A stretch of DNA of 64,000 nt from Pseudomonas schmalbachii (GTDB lineage Bacteria > Pseudomonadota > Gammaproteobacteria > Pseudomonadales > Pseudomonadaceae): the NCBI RefSeq assembly GCF_017589465.1, contig NZ_JAELYA010000007.1, positions 248,001-312,000 of the forward strand, read 5' to 3'. This document shows, piece by piece, positions 30,626 through 40,163 of the stretch. Both the position numbers and the translations under genes were made by a program. The notes below the pieces were generated by a model that did not search any database, was not told the DNA's origin, and saw nothing but the letters and a program-made list of their open reading frames with translations. Position 1 is the first letter of the stretch, and the number at the start of each line of letters is the position of its first letter.

Positions 30626-30901
30626 TCAACGCCGGACAATGAAGCCGGCAATCCCCTGGGGATTCATTTCCCGCAGCTCGACCGAGCTGACCTCGGCCTT
30701 CGGCGGCCCCTGCTGCAGCCAGCCCTCCAGCTCGCGTACTGCCTGTTCCTCGCCCTCGAGCATGACTTCGACCCGGCCGTCTTCCAGATTGCGCACCCAG
30801 CCATCGACATCCAGACGCTCGGCCTGCTCCTGCGTACTCTGGCGGTAGAACACCCCCTGCACCAGACCGCTGACGAAGCCGTGCAAACAGATCCTGGCCA
30901 T
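30626..30901 (-). CDS. Acylphosphatase
   Basis: A 91-residue alpha/beta-sandwich acylphosphatase with the phosphate-binding loop VQGVFYRQ (catalytic Arg20) and Asn38 in GWVRNLEDGRVEV, both intact. It hydrolyses acyl phosphates. Its ATG shares one base with the stop of the preceding thioredoxin-like gene (TAATG), so translation is coupled. Confidence 0.95.
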   Translation of the reverse strand: MARICLHGFVSGLVQGVFYRQSTQEQAERLDVDGWVRNLEDGRVEVMLEGEEQAVRELEGWLQQGPPKAEVSSVELREMNPQGIAGFIVRR

Positions 30902-31371
30902 TACTTCCCCTCCTCCCGCAAAGCCATCAGTCGCGCCTGAACCCCGCTGGCCGTCTGCTCGCCGACCAGTCGATCGCGCATCTTGCCCTTATCGTCGACG
31001 ATGAAGGTTACCGGCAATGCTTCGCTGGGCGGCAGGGAGAAGCGCGGCGCCGGATCATCGGCCAGCACGGTGAAACGAATCCCCAGTTGCTCGGCGGCCT
31101 TGCCCAGATCCGCGTCGCGCAGGCCGTCATAGTTGACACCCACCACGCGCACGCCCTTGCCCTCGCTGCCCTCGGCCAGGCGGTTCAGCTCGGGAATCTC
31201 GGTACGGCAGGGCGCGCACCAGTCCGCCCAGTAGTTGATGACCAGCCACTGGCCGTCCAGGCTGCTGGCCGATACCGTCTTGCCGTGCTGATCGACACCG
31301 TAGTCCTCCGAACAACCGGCCAGAAGCAGGCCGGCAACCAATCCGCTGATCAAACGGAGCCGCATTCCCAT
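30901..31371 (-). CDS. TlpA-family thioredoxin-like lipoprotein
   Basis: A 156-residue envelope thioredoxin-fold protein. The lipobox LLLAGC gives Cys20 and the active site WADWCAPCRTEIPE gives Cys52 and Cys55, so it is a redox-competent reductase or isomerase facing the periplasm. I chose ATG 31371 for its GAGGA site eight bases upstream; a second ATG two codons later is also possible. It is in one unit with the acylphosphatase gene. Confidence 0.88.
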   Translation of the reverse strand: MGMRLRLISGLVAGLLLAGCSEDYGVDQHGKTVSASSLDGQWLVINYWADWCAPCRTEIPELNRLAEGSEGKGVRVVGVNYDGLRDADLGKAAEQLGIRFTVLADDPAPRFSLPPSEALPVTFIVDDKGKMRDRLVGEQTASGVQARLMALREEGK

Positions 31372-31654
31372 ACCGTCAGTCCTCTTGATGTCGGGAGTGG
31401 CGCCGGGCGGTCGGCGCCAGAGATGGCGAATGCCTCGGCAAGGCATCCGCAGGCATTAAGCCACAAAAAGTCATACAGGAAGGATCGCACAAATCCGTCA
31501 GCAGCGTTCCTGCCGGGAGAACCCCAGCCACGCGTAAACGCCAGTCGATCTACTGGCGAAACGGCGGGAACGAGATATCCATACGATGAACTGGCATGGC
31601 CTGTGCGTGCAGGGCATGCCCGCTGCCGCCCCGGCAGGTGAGGTGCGGAACGCG

Positions 31655-31843
31655 TCAGCCCAGTTGGCGAAACGGCGCATCCGAAGCAAAATCGGCCGCC
31701 GGGGCGGGATCCTGCTGCGCAGCAGGGGACAACGACTCGGGCCAGCGGCTGAACTGCAATCCGGTGATGAGGTTGAGGCGCTCCAAGGCGCCCATGAGGT
31801 CGCGCTGATGCAGATGTACTACGTTGTTCTGACTTCTTTCCAT
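31655..31843 (-). CDS. Small hypothetical protein (PA0952-like)
   Basis: A 62-residue frame opening MERSQNNVVHLHQRDLMGAL and ending in a Pro/Ala-rich tail. The ribosome site is poor (AAGG 12 bases upstream). I favour it because PAO1 has a small gene at this position between the YihY and thioredoxin genes, and the first 40 residues have ordinary composition. No domain is recognisable. The surrounding 283 bases to the thioredoxin gene hold a minor hairpin (31541-31560) and nothing else I can support. Confidence 0.45.
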   Translation of the reverse strand: MERSQNNVVHLHQRDLMGALERLNLITGLQFSRWPESLSPAAQQDPAPAADFASDAPFRQLG

Positions 31844-32000
31844 TTTTTTGCGCTGACCTTGGGAACTTCTGCCGAGGACCGTTGTCCACGACCGCTTCAA
31901 GCTAGAAACGTGCCAAGCGCAGCACTCAGGAAATCCGTGCGTTCTCAATGGCCTACGGCGGATTCAAGGAATCTGATTCGACGCAAACTGACGATTTACG

Positions 32001-33230
32001 TCACTCGGAATGTGACCGAGTCAACCATTCCGCGAGACTTGCCCCGAACAGGGACTTCCTTTCCAACTGGTAGCGCTCCAGGGCAACGCGCAACACGGGA
32101 TACCAGGGCTCGTTCAGCTCCTTCGGCAACGAATCCGGATGAGGCAGCGGCCAGGGACTGCGATTGATCAGATGGTGCAGGCTGTAGCTGCCCATGTCCC
32201 GGCAAAGCACCCAGGAAGCGTTGCTGCCCCCCGAACGACAAACCAGTTGCTCCCGTTCGAGAAAGTCCAGCAGCTCCTCCCACTCGTCCTCGGGCAGCAA
32301 CCAGCCCTCCCGGTGCAGGTCGGTCAACCGGGTGGCCTGTCCCTTCCGCTGGCGATCGAAGAACACCCGCAGCACGCCCAGCACCACCAGCAGCCTCGGC
32401 ATTGCCCGATGGCGCCAGAGCCGCGAGGACGACAGGTTGCACACCAGTTCCGCGCCGAACAGCACGATCAGCCAGGACACATAGACCCACAGCAGGAACA
32501 ACGGCACGGTGGCAAACGCCCCGTAGATCAGCTGATAGCCGGGGAACAGCCTCACGTACGCACCGAACAGCGACTTGGCCGCCTCGAACAGCACTGCGGT
32601 GAACAGGCCGCCAAGCAGCGCATGGCGAATCGGTACCCGCGCGTTCGGCACCGCCGCATAGATCAGGGTGAAGGCCGCCACGCTGAACGTCAGCGGCATG
32701 AACTTCAGCAGGGTCGCCGCGCCCGGCAGGGCATGCGGGCCGGACAGCAGGGAAAGCGAAGTGATGTAGGTGGATACGGCGAAGCCGGCGCCCAGCAGCA
32801 GCGGGCCGAGGCTGAGGATCGCCCAGTACAGCAGGAAGCGCGCCACGCCCCTGCGCGGCTGGCGCACGCGCCAGATCTCGTTGAACGCCCGTTCGATGGT
32901 CACCAGCATGGTGAAGGCGGTCACCACCAGGAACGCCACGCCCAGCCAGGTCAGGTGCCGCGCCTGGGTGGTGAAGCTGCGCAGGTACTCCTCGACCGCC
33001 TCGCCGGTGGATGGCACGAAATGGCGGAAGACGAACACCTGGATGCGCTCGCCCATGCCTTCGAAGGCCGGAATCGCCGAGAGCATGGCGAAACTCACCG
33101 TCATCATCGGCACGACGGCGAACAGGGTGGTGTAGGTCAAGGCGGCGGCCTTGTTCGGCGCGCTGTCCGCCATGAAGCGCCGGACCAGGTAGTGCCAGAA
33201 ATCGATCAGTCCCTGCACACGCTCTTGCAT
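32001..33230 (-). CDS. YihY/BrkB family inner membrane protein
   Basis: A 409-residue polytopic protein. The YihY (formerly misnamed ribonuclease BN) domain covers about 20-290, with six hydrophobic segments and the signature [22 protein letters not shown] roughly 130-residue soluble C-terminal extension contains a winged-helix-like [23 protein letters not shown] 33230 has AGGA upstream and opens [19 protein letters not shown]. The function of the family is not established. Confidence 0.88.
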   Translation of the reverse strand: MQERVQGLIDFWHYLVRRFMADSAPNKAAALTYTTLFAVVPMMTVSFAMLSAIPAFEGMGERIQVFVFRHFVPSTGEAVEEYLRSFTTQARHLTWLGVAFLVVTAFTMLVTIERAFNEIWRVRQPRRGVARFLLYWAILSLGPLLLGAGFAVSTYITSLSLLSGPHALPGAATLLKFMPLTFSVAAFTLIYAAVPNARVPIRHALLGGLFTAVLFEAAKSLFGAYVRLFPGYQLIYGAFATVPLFLLWVYVSWLIVLFGAELVCNLSSSRLWRHRAMPRLLVVLGVLRVFFDRQRKGQATRLTDLHREGWLLPEDEWEELLDFLEREQLVCRSGGSNASWVLCRDMGSYSLHHLINRSPWPLPHPDSLPKELNEPWYPVLRVALERYQLERKSLFGASLAEWLTRSHSE

Positions 33231-33354
33231 GGAATGTCCTTGGATTCGCGACTCAATCAATCCCTTGGGATTCATCTGAACGACAGCGGTTCAGTCAATT
33301 CCGGGGAGCCGGTTAGAATACCCGCCACTTTAACGGCCCTGCGAGTCCCTGCAC

Positions 33355-34301
<947 letters not shown>

Positions 34302-34721
34302 ATGGCCCGCAAGAACAAACCGCTGCCGGCAATCGATTGGCTGAAGCCCCGCATGGCCGCCAGTCGTGCCGTCACCCTCGGCAGTTTTGCCGGTCTGATC
34401 CTGCTTATCGTCACCTGGGATGTGCTGTTCGCCGACGCCCACGGTGCGGCGCAATGGGTGCCGTGGCTGGTGCTCGGCTTCAAGCTGCTGCCGCTGCTGA
34501 TCATCGCGCCCGGCCTGTTGATCGGCAGCGCCCGCGGCCATGCCTGGGCCTGCTACGTGGTCAACCTGTACTTCATCCTCGGCATCCTCGCCGCCTTCGA
34601 ACCGGCCCGCACCATCTACGGCTGGGCGGAAACAGCGCTCAGCCTGACGCTGTTCTGCGCCGCCCTGCTCTATACGCGCTGGCGCTTCCAGTACGACCGC
34701 AAGCTGGCGGGGGAGAATTGA
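34302..34721 (+). CDS. DUF2069 family inner membrane protein
   Basis: A 139-residue protein with four hydrophobic segments (about 21-40, 52-73, 80-97, 104-124), beginning directly after the wrbA stop. It is conserved next to wrbA in Pseudomonas, and its function is unknown. It is the last gene before the synteny break and the repeat block. Confidence 0.88.
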   Translation: MARKNKPLPAIDWLKPRMAASRAVTLGSFAGLILLIVTWDVLFADAHGAAQWVPWLVLGFKLLPLLIIAPGLLIGSARGHAWACYVVNLYFILGILAAFEPARTIYGWAETALSLTLFCAALLYTRWRFQYDRKLAGEN

Positions 34722-34726
34722 CCCGG

Positions 34727-35100
34727 CCCATGGGTATCGCTGCGCTCAACTCATCCTACGAGGGGCTTGGCAGACCGCGTAGGTTGGCGCTGAGCTTGCG
34801 AAGCCCAACATCTGTCGGGCGTGGCAGGGATGTTGGGCTTCACTGCGTTCAGCGCCAACCTACGGGAGGTCTCCCTCAACCGGGAAACTGACACGCACCC
34901 GCAGTCCTCTCAGCCCATGGGTATCGCTGCGCTCAACCCATCCTACGAAGGGCTTGGCGGACCGCGTAGGTTGGCGCTGAGCTTGCGAAGCCCAACATCT
35001 GTCGGGCGTAGCACGGATGTTGGGCTTCACTGCGTTCAGCGCCAACCTACGGGAGGTCTCCGTCGACCGGGAAACTGACACGCACCCGCAGCCCGCCCAG
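34727..35100. repeat. 187-bp tandem direct duplication at tctE 3' end
   Basis: Two head-to-tail copies, 34727-34913 and 34914-35100, have identical period along their length and only scattered substitutions. Each contains a CCCATGGGTATCGC-to-CATCCTAC segment, an 85-bp GTAGGTTGGC...GCCAACCTAC palindrome (34779-34863 and 34966-35050) and 50 bp matching the last codons of tctE. In the right copy those codons are the real gene end; in the left they are a detached fragment. The stretch 34722-35046 holds no gene. Confidence 0.95.
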
Positions 35101-36459
35101 TTCGCCCTGTGCCAGCTCGATCCTGGCGCGGTGGGCACTGCAGATCTCGCCGACGATGGCCAGGCCCAGCCCGGTGCCTTCCTGGCGGCGGCGGTAGAAG
35201 CGCTCGAACACCTTCTCCCGCTCCTCTTCCGGAATCCCCGGGCCGTCGTCCTCGACCTCCAGCCGGGCCGGCTGCGCGACGCGGATGACCACGTTGCCCC
35301 GGGCGTGGGCCATGGCGTTGTCCACCAGGTTGTTCAGCAGTTCGTGGAGCAGCGTCGGGTCGCCGGTGATCCACACCTCCTGCTCCGCCTCCAGCGCCAA
35401 CGCCACGCCCCGCGCATGGGCCAGCGGCGCGAGGGCCATGCCGTGCTCACGGGCCAGCCGAGTGAGGTCGAAGGACTCGCCGCCACCTTCGGCGATGGCA
35501 TGGGCACCACTCTCGATGCGCGCCAGCGAAAGAAGACGATTGGCCAGGCCGGTCAGGCGGTCGACACTTTCCACCGCATCCGCCAGCGCCTCGCGCCAGG
35601 CCTGCGCTTCCTGCTGACGCAGGCCCAATTCCAGACGAGCCTTGAGCGCGGCCAGCGGGGTACGTAATTCGTGGGAGGCATCGGCGATGAACTGTGTCTG
35701 CCGCTCGAACAGCCCGCGCAGACGCACCGTGAAATGGTTGAGCGCACCGACCAGCGGCCGCAGTTCGCGCTGTACCGCCACCTGCGGCAGCGGCCGCAGG
35801 TCGTCCGGCTGGCGTTCCTCCACTGCTTCGCGCAGGCGCTCCAGCGGACGCAGCCCGGCGCTCACCGCGTACCAGACCATCAGCAGCGCAGCCAGTGCCG
35901 ACAGACCGAGGTGCAGCAGGGTGTCGCCGAGCAGGTTGCGCGCCAGCCGTTCGCGCGCGCCGAGGGTCTCCGCCACGCGGATTTCCGCCATGCCGTTGAG
36001 CTCCGGCTGGGTGACCGGCTGCAGCAGGCTGACCACCCGTACCCCCTGCCCCTGGTATTCGGCCGTATAGAAGCGCGCCAGCGCCGGATAGTCCTCGGTA
36101 CGCGGTGTACCTTGGGGCGCCGCCGGCAGGTTCTCATAGCCGGAGATCAACTGCCCTCTCGGGTCGATCACCTGGTAGAAGATGCGCCCCTCGCTGTCGA
36201 ACGCGAAGCTGTCCAGGGCAATGTAAGGGATATCCGCGCGCAAGCGCCCGTCGCGAGTGTGCAGGCCGTCGGCAATGTCCCGTGCCGAAGCCAGCAGGGT
36301 TCGGTCGTAGGCCACGTCGGCGGCATGCCGAGCGCTGCGATAAGTCGTCAGGCTGCCCAGCACAAGGAGAATCGCCAGCATCGCGGCGAGGCGACGAAGC
36401 AGGCGTCCGCGCAGGCTGCCGGCGCCAAGCAGCCCGAGACGCAGCCGCAACTCACCCAT
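35047..36459 (-). CDS. tctE: TctE-type sensor histidine kinase (tricarboxylate sensing)
   Basis: A 470-residue inner-membrane kinase. The first membrane helix (about 25-45) precedes a periplasmic 2CSK_N sensor region; a second helix (about 180-200) leads into HAMP. The phospho-acceptor His263 lies in ADASHELRTPLAALKA, and the ATPase domain has N-box NNLVDNAMAHA, G1 DDGPGIPEEE and G2 GTGLGLAIV. The start ATG 36459 lies inside the tctD stop region (eight-base overlap). The TAG stop is contributed by the terminal CTAC of the adjacent palindromic repeat. Divergent placement from opdH-tctCBA indicates control of citrate-type uptake. Confidence 0.93.
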   Translation of the reverse strand: MGELRLRLGLLGAGSLRGRLLRRLAAMLAILLVLGSLTTYRSARHAADVAYDRTLLASARDIADGLHTRDGRLRADIPYIALDSFAFDSEGRIFYQVIDPRGQLISGYENLPAAPQGTPRTEDYPALARFYTAEYQGQGVRVVSLLQPVTQPELNGMAEIRVAETLGARERLARNLLGDTLLHLGLSALAALLMVWYAVSAGLRPLERLREAVEERQPDDLRPLPQVAVQRELRPLVGALNHFTVRLRGLFERQTQFIADASHELRTPLAALKARLELGLRQQEAQAWREALADAVESVDRLTGLANRLLSLARIESGAHAIAEGGGESFDLTRLAREHGMALAPLAHARGVALALEAEQEVWITGDPTLLHELLNNLVDNAMAHARGNVVIRVAQPARLEVEDDGPGIPEEEREKVFERFYRRRQEGTGLGLAIVGEICSAHRARIELAQGELGGLRVRVSFPVDGDLP

Positions 36460-37123
36460 CGGTCGCCTCGAGCAGGTAGCCGAGGCCACGGAAAGTGACG
36501 ATGCGCACCGCGCTGCCTTCGAGCTTCTTGCGCAGGCGGTGGACGTAGATCTCGATGGCGTCGGCGCTGGCTTCCTCGTCCAGGCCGAACACCTGGCCGG
36601 CCAGCTGCTCCTTGCTCATCACCCGGCCCGGCCGGGCGATCAACGCTTCCAGCACCGCCTGCTCGCGAGAGGTCAGGCTCAGCACCTGGCCGGCCAGGCT
36701 GAAGCGCCGCGCATCGAGGTCGTAGATCAGTTCACCGCAGCGCTGTTGCTGTTCGCCGCCGAGCACGCTACGCCGCAGCAGCGCCTTGACCCGCGCTTCC
36801 AGTTCGCTCAGTTCGAAGGGCTTGGCCAGGTAATCGTCTGCCCCCAGGTTGAGCCCGTGCACACGGTCCTTCACCTCGCCGCGCGCGGTGAGCATCAGCA
36901 CCGGCACGGTCTTGCCACGTTCGCGCAGGCGCGCCAGCACCTGGAAACCATCCATGCGCGGCAAGCCGACGTCGAGGATCGCCAAGGCGTATTCCTCACT
37001 GGCCAGGGCGAGATCAGCGGACACGCCATCGCGCAGCAGGTCCACTGTCCAACCGGCGCCTTTCAACGCCTGAGCGACGCTGTCGCCTAGCTGGGGATGG
37101 TCTTCGACCAGAAGGATGCGCAC
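36452..37123 (-). CDS. tctD: TctD-type response regulator (OmpR family)
   Basis: A 223-residue regulator: receiver domain 1 to about 115 with phospho-acceptor Asp51 (LAILDVGLPRMDGFQVL) and conserved Lys in YLAKPFEL, then an OmpR-type winged helix (about 125-220, ending FRGLGYLLEA). It is cotranscribed and translationally coupled with tctE and divergent from opdH. The four 11-bp-spaced repeats at 37199-37241 are its probable target. Confidence 0.95.
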   Translation of the reverse strand: MRILLVEDHPQLGDSVAQALKGAGWTVDLLRDGVSADLALASEEYALAILDVGLPRMDGFQVLARLRERGKTVPVLMLTARGEVKDRVHGLNLGADDYLAKPFELSELEARVKALLRRSVLGGEQQQRCGELIYDLDARRFSLAGQVLSLTSREQAVLEALIARPGRVMSKEQLAGQVFGLDEEASADAIEIYVHRLRKKLEGSAVRIVTFRGLGYLLEATDG

Positions 37124-37198
37124 GCAGGAACCTCCTCGACAGTGGGATCGGGCGCGCAGTTTACCCGCCTGTACGCCGCTGTGAATGAACGAAATACG

Positions 37199-37242
37199 GC
37201 GAAAGACATGCGAAAGCGTGTTGAAAGCCTGGCGAAAGCTTA
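37199..37242 (+). promoter_or_regulatory. Four 11-bp-spaced GCGAAAG repeats: putative TctD operator
   Basis: GAAAG occurs at 37201, 37212, 37223 and 37234, each exactly 11 bases apart, mostly as GCGAAAG. A degenerate GAAAT sits at 37191 and an inverted CTTTCGC at 37305. Repeats 3 and 4 would overlap the -35 of a promoter with -10 TAGCAT at 37249-37254. Tandem half-sites with about one helical turn are the standard OmpR-family layout. Confidence 0.7.
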
Positions 37243-37338
37243 GCCCGATAGCATCGCATCAAGGCGGCAAAGACCGACCCCAGAGCGGAAGGCAGCGTGG
37301 TGCGCTTTCGCGACAACAACAAAAATGGAGACCACACG

Positions 37339-38625
37339 ATGCTCACTGCCAAGACGGCTGTAGCGCTTCGCACCCCTGCCCGATTCACTCCCGCGGGCAT
37401 CACCGCTGCCGTAACCTTCGCTGGCTTCGCCCCACTCGCCCATGCCGAAGGCTTCATCGAAGACAGCAGCCTATCCCTGCAGACCCAGAACATCTATTTC
37501 AACCGCGACTTCCGCGACGGCAATGGCCAGTCCAAGCGCGAGGAATGGGCGCAGGGCTTCATCCTCGATTTCCAGTCCGGCTACACCCCCGGCACCATCG
37601 GCGTCGGCCTCGACGCGCTGGGCATGCTCGGCCTCAAGCTCGACTCCAGCCCGGACCGCACCGGCAGCGGCCTGCTGCCGACCCACGACGACGGCCGCGC
37701 GGCGGACGAGTACAGCAAGCTCGGCCTGACCGCCAAGTTCAAGGTCTCCGCAACGGAGTTGAAGCTCGGCACCCTGGTCCCCGACCTGCCGACCCTGCAG
37801 CCCAACGACAGCCGCCTGTTCCCGCAGACCTTCGAAGGCGGCCTGCTCAATTCCACCGACCTGCCGGGCCTGAACTTCACCGGCGGCCGCCTGGAAAAGT
37901 TCAAGGACCGCGACTCCACCGACGACCAGGACCTGGCGCTGAACAACAAGAACCGCCGATTCCTCGGCAGCGTGGCCGGCGAGCACTACGACCTGGCCGG
38001 CGGCGACTACAAGTTCAATGACGTCTTCACCGGGCGCTACCACTTCGCCCAGCTCGACGAGGTCTACCGCCAGCACTTCGTCGGCCTGCTCGCCAGCCAC
38101 AAGCTCGGCGCCGGCAAATTCAGCGCCGACCTGCGCCTGGCGATCAGCGACGACCAGGGCGAGGCGCGTGGCGGCAAGATCGACAACCGCGCCCTCAACG
38201 GCATGCTCGGCTACGCCATCGGCGCGCACAAGTTCAGCCTCGGCCTGCAGAAGATGAGCGGCGACACCGGCTTCCCCTACATCGATGGCAGCAACCCGTA
38301 CCTGGTCAACTTCGTCCAGGTCGGCGACTTCGCCGATGCCGACGAGCGCTCATGGCAGCTACGCCACGACTTCGACTTCGCCGGCCTGGGCATTCCCGGG
38401 CTGACCCTGATGAACCGCTACGTCAAGGGCGACAACGCCGAAATCGCCGGGCTGGCCGACGACGGCAAGGAATGGGAGCGCAACACCGACCTGAAATACG
38501 TGTTCCAGGGCGGCCCGCTGAAGAACCTGGCCCTGCGCCTGCGCAACGCCACCTATCGGTCCAACTTTGCCCGCGACGTCGACGAAACCCGCTTCTATAT
38601 CAGCTATTCCCTGCCGATCTGGTAA
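37339..38625 (+). CDS. opdH: Tricarboxylate-specific OprD-family porin OpdH
   Basis: A 428-residue outer-membrane porin. The signal peptide is about 1-35 (ends PLAHA), then AEGFIEDSSLSLQTQNIYFN. The barrel ends ETRFYISYSLPIW with a C-terminal aromatic as usual for outer-membrane proteins. ATG 37339 follows GGAG. Its place ahead of tctCBA and opposite tctDE matches P. aeruginosa opdH (cis-aconitate/citrate channel). Confidence 0.93.
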   Translation: MLTAKTAVALRTPARFTPAGITAAVTFAGFAPLAHAEGFIEDSSLSLQTQNIYFNRDFRDGNGQSKREEWAQGFILDFQSGYTPGTIGVGLDALGMLGLKLDSSPDRTGSGLLPTHDDGRAADEYSKLGLTAKFKVSATELKLGTLVPDLPTLQPNDSRLFPQTFEGGLLNSTDLPGLNFTGGRLEKFKDRDSTDDQDLALNNKNRRFLGSVAGEHYDLAGGDYKFNDVFTGRYHFAQLDEVYRQHFVGLLASHKLGAGKFSADLRLAISDDQGEARGGKIDNRALNGMLGYAIGAHKFSLGLQKMSGDTGFPYIDGSNPYLVNFVQVGDFADADERSWQLRHDFDFAGLGIPGLTLMNRYVKGDNAEIAGLADDGKEWERNTDLKYVFQGGPLKNLALRLRNATYRSNFARDVDETRFYISYSLPIW

Positions 38626-38651
38626 GCCGATAACAACAAGAGGAAATCCAC

Positions 38652-39629
38652 ATGTCTCGCAAGCTGCTTTCTCTCACCCTCGCCGGGGCCGCCTTGCTGT
38701 TCGCCGGCAGCCTGGCCGCCGAACCCAAGCGCCCCGAATGCATCGCCCCGGCGTCCCCCGGCGGCGGTTTCGATCTGACCTGCAAGCTGGCGCAGAGCGC
38801 CCTGCTCGATGCCAAGCTGCTGGCCAAACCGATGCGCGTCACCTACATGCCCGGCGGCGTCGGTGCGGTGGCCTATAACGCGGTGGTCGCCCAGCGCCCG
38901 GCCGACGGCAACAGCATCACCGCCTTTTCCAGCGGCTCGCTGCTGAACCTGGCGCAAGGCAAGTTCGGCCGCTTCGACGAAAGCGCGGTGAAATGGCTGG
39001 CGGCGGTCGGCACCAGCTACGGCGCCATCGCCGTACGCGCCGACTCGCCGTACAAGAACCTTGGCGACCTGGTGGCCGCGCTGAAGGCCGACCCGGGCAA
39101 GGTAGTGATCGGCTCCGGCGGCACCATTGGCAGCCAGGACTGGATGCAGACCGCGCTGATCGCCAAGGCGGCGGGCATCGATCCGAAAAAACTGCGCTAC
39201 GTCGCCCTGGAAGGCGGCGGCGAGATCGCCACGGCGCTGCTCGGCGGGCACATCCAGGTCGGCAGCACCGACATCTCCGACTCCATGCCGCACATCCGCG
39301 CCGGCAAGATGCGCCTGCTCGCGGTGTTCGCCGAGGAGCGCCTGCAGGACGAAGGCATGGCCGACATCCCCACCGCCAGAGAGCAGGGCTTCGACATCGT
39401 CTGGCCGGTGGTGCGCGGCTTCTACGTCGGGCCGAAGGTCAGCGACGAGGACTATGCGTTCTGGAAGAACTCCTTCGACAAGCTGCTGGCCTCCGAGGAC
39501 TTCGCCAAGCTGCGTGACCAGCGCGAGCTGTTCCCCTTCGCCATGACCGGTCCCGAGCTGGACGCCTACGTGAAGCAGCAGGTCGCCCAGTACAAGCAAC
39601 TGGCCCGCGAGTTCGGCCTGATCCAGTAA
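38652..39629 (+). CDS. tctC: Tripartite tricarboxylate transporter, periplasmic binding protein
   Basis: A 325-residue TctC-family binding protein with a signal peptide (1 to about 23, ...AGSLAA). The motif ECIAPASPGGGFDLTCKLAQ corresponds to the family's PGGGFD substrate loop. It delivers citrate or related acids to TctAB. It follows opdH by 26 bases with AGAGGA as ribosome site. Confidence 0.95.
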   Translation: MSRKLLSLTLAGAALLFAGSLAAEPKRPECIAPASPGGGFDLTCKLAQSALLDAKLLAKPMRVTYMPGGVGAVAYNAVVAQRPADGNSITAFSSGSLLNLAQGKFGRFDESAVKWLAAVGTSYGAIAVRADSPYKNLGDLVAALKADPGKVVIGSGGTIGSQDWMQTALIAKAAGIDPKKLRYVALEGGGEIATALLGGHIQVGSTDISDSMPHIRAGKMRLLAVFAEERLQDEGMADIPTAREQGFDIVWPVVRGFYVGPKVSDEDYAFWKNSFDKLLASEDFAKLRDQRELFPFAMTGPELDAYVKQQVAQYKQLAREFGLIQ

Positions 39630-39676
39630 TGCCCCTACGGCGGCGCCGCCACTCCGGTGCCGCCAGGAGAATTCCC

Positions 39677-40147
39677 ATGTCCCAGACCAGCCTCTACCAA
39701 CGGCTGTTCGCTAGCGCCTGGCTGTTCGCCTGCGTCGCCTTCGCCCTGATCGCCTGGAACTACCAGGCGCCGTTCTCCTACGAGCCGGTCGGCCCGCGCG
39801 CCTATCCGCTGCTCTGCCTCGGCCTGATGGCCGCCGGCCTCGCCTGGCTGATCGTGCGGCCGACGCCGATCCACCGCGACGAGGACGAACCGCCGCTGCA
39901 AGGCGCGCTGCTGCGCAAGGTGATCGCCTGCGTCGCCCTGCTGCTGGTGTATGCCGGGCTGTTCGAGCCGCTCGGCTTCATCCTCTCCAGCGCCCTGGTC
40001 GGCAGCTTCATCGCGCTGATCTACGGCGGCCGGCCGCTGCACAGCGTGGTCACCACCTCGCTGCTGAGCGTCGGCCTGTACCTGCTGTTCGACCGCACCC
40101 TGGACGTCCCGCTGCCGCTGGGCGTCCTCGACTTCCTCCCGTTCTGA
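39677..40147 (+). CDS. tctB: Tripartite tricarboxylate transporter, small membrane subunit
   Basis: A 156-residue protein with four hydrophobic helices, typical of TctB. ATG 39677 follows AGGAGA; the 16 upstream residues of open frame are basic and not part of the family. It is the second membrane component between tctC and tctA. Confidence 0.93.
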   Translation: MSQTSLYQRLFASAWLFACVAFALIAWNYQAPFSYEPVGPRAYPLLCLGLMAAGLAWLIVRPTPIHRDEDEPPLQGALLRKVIACVALLLVYAGLFEPLGFILSSALVGSFIALIYGGRPLHSVVTTSLLSVGLYLLFDRTLDVPLPLGVLDFLPF

Positions 40148-40163
40148 TGCAGAGGTCTGCCTG

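Noticed and set aside
31447..31654. Small regulatory RNA between the thioredoxin-like and YihY genes
   Set aside because: A hairpin at 31541-31560 is present, but I cannot find a convincing promoter and terminator pair, so no RNA gene is claimed.
34727..35100. CRISPR or phage attachment site
   Set aside because: Only two long copies with no spacers, and no integrase or cas genes. It is better explained as a tandem duplication of a repeat plus a gene end.
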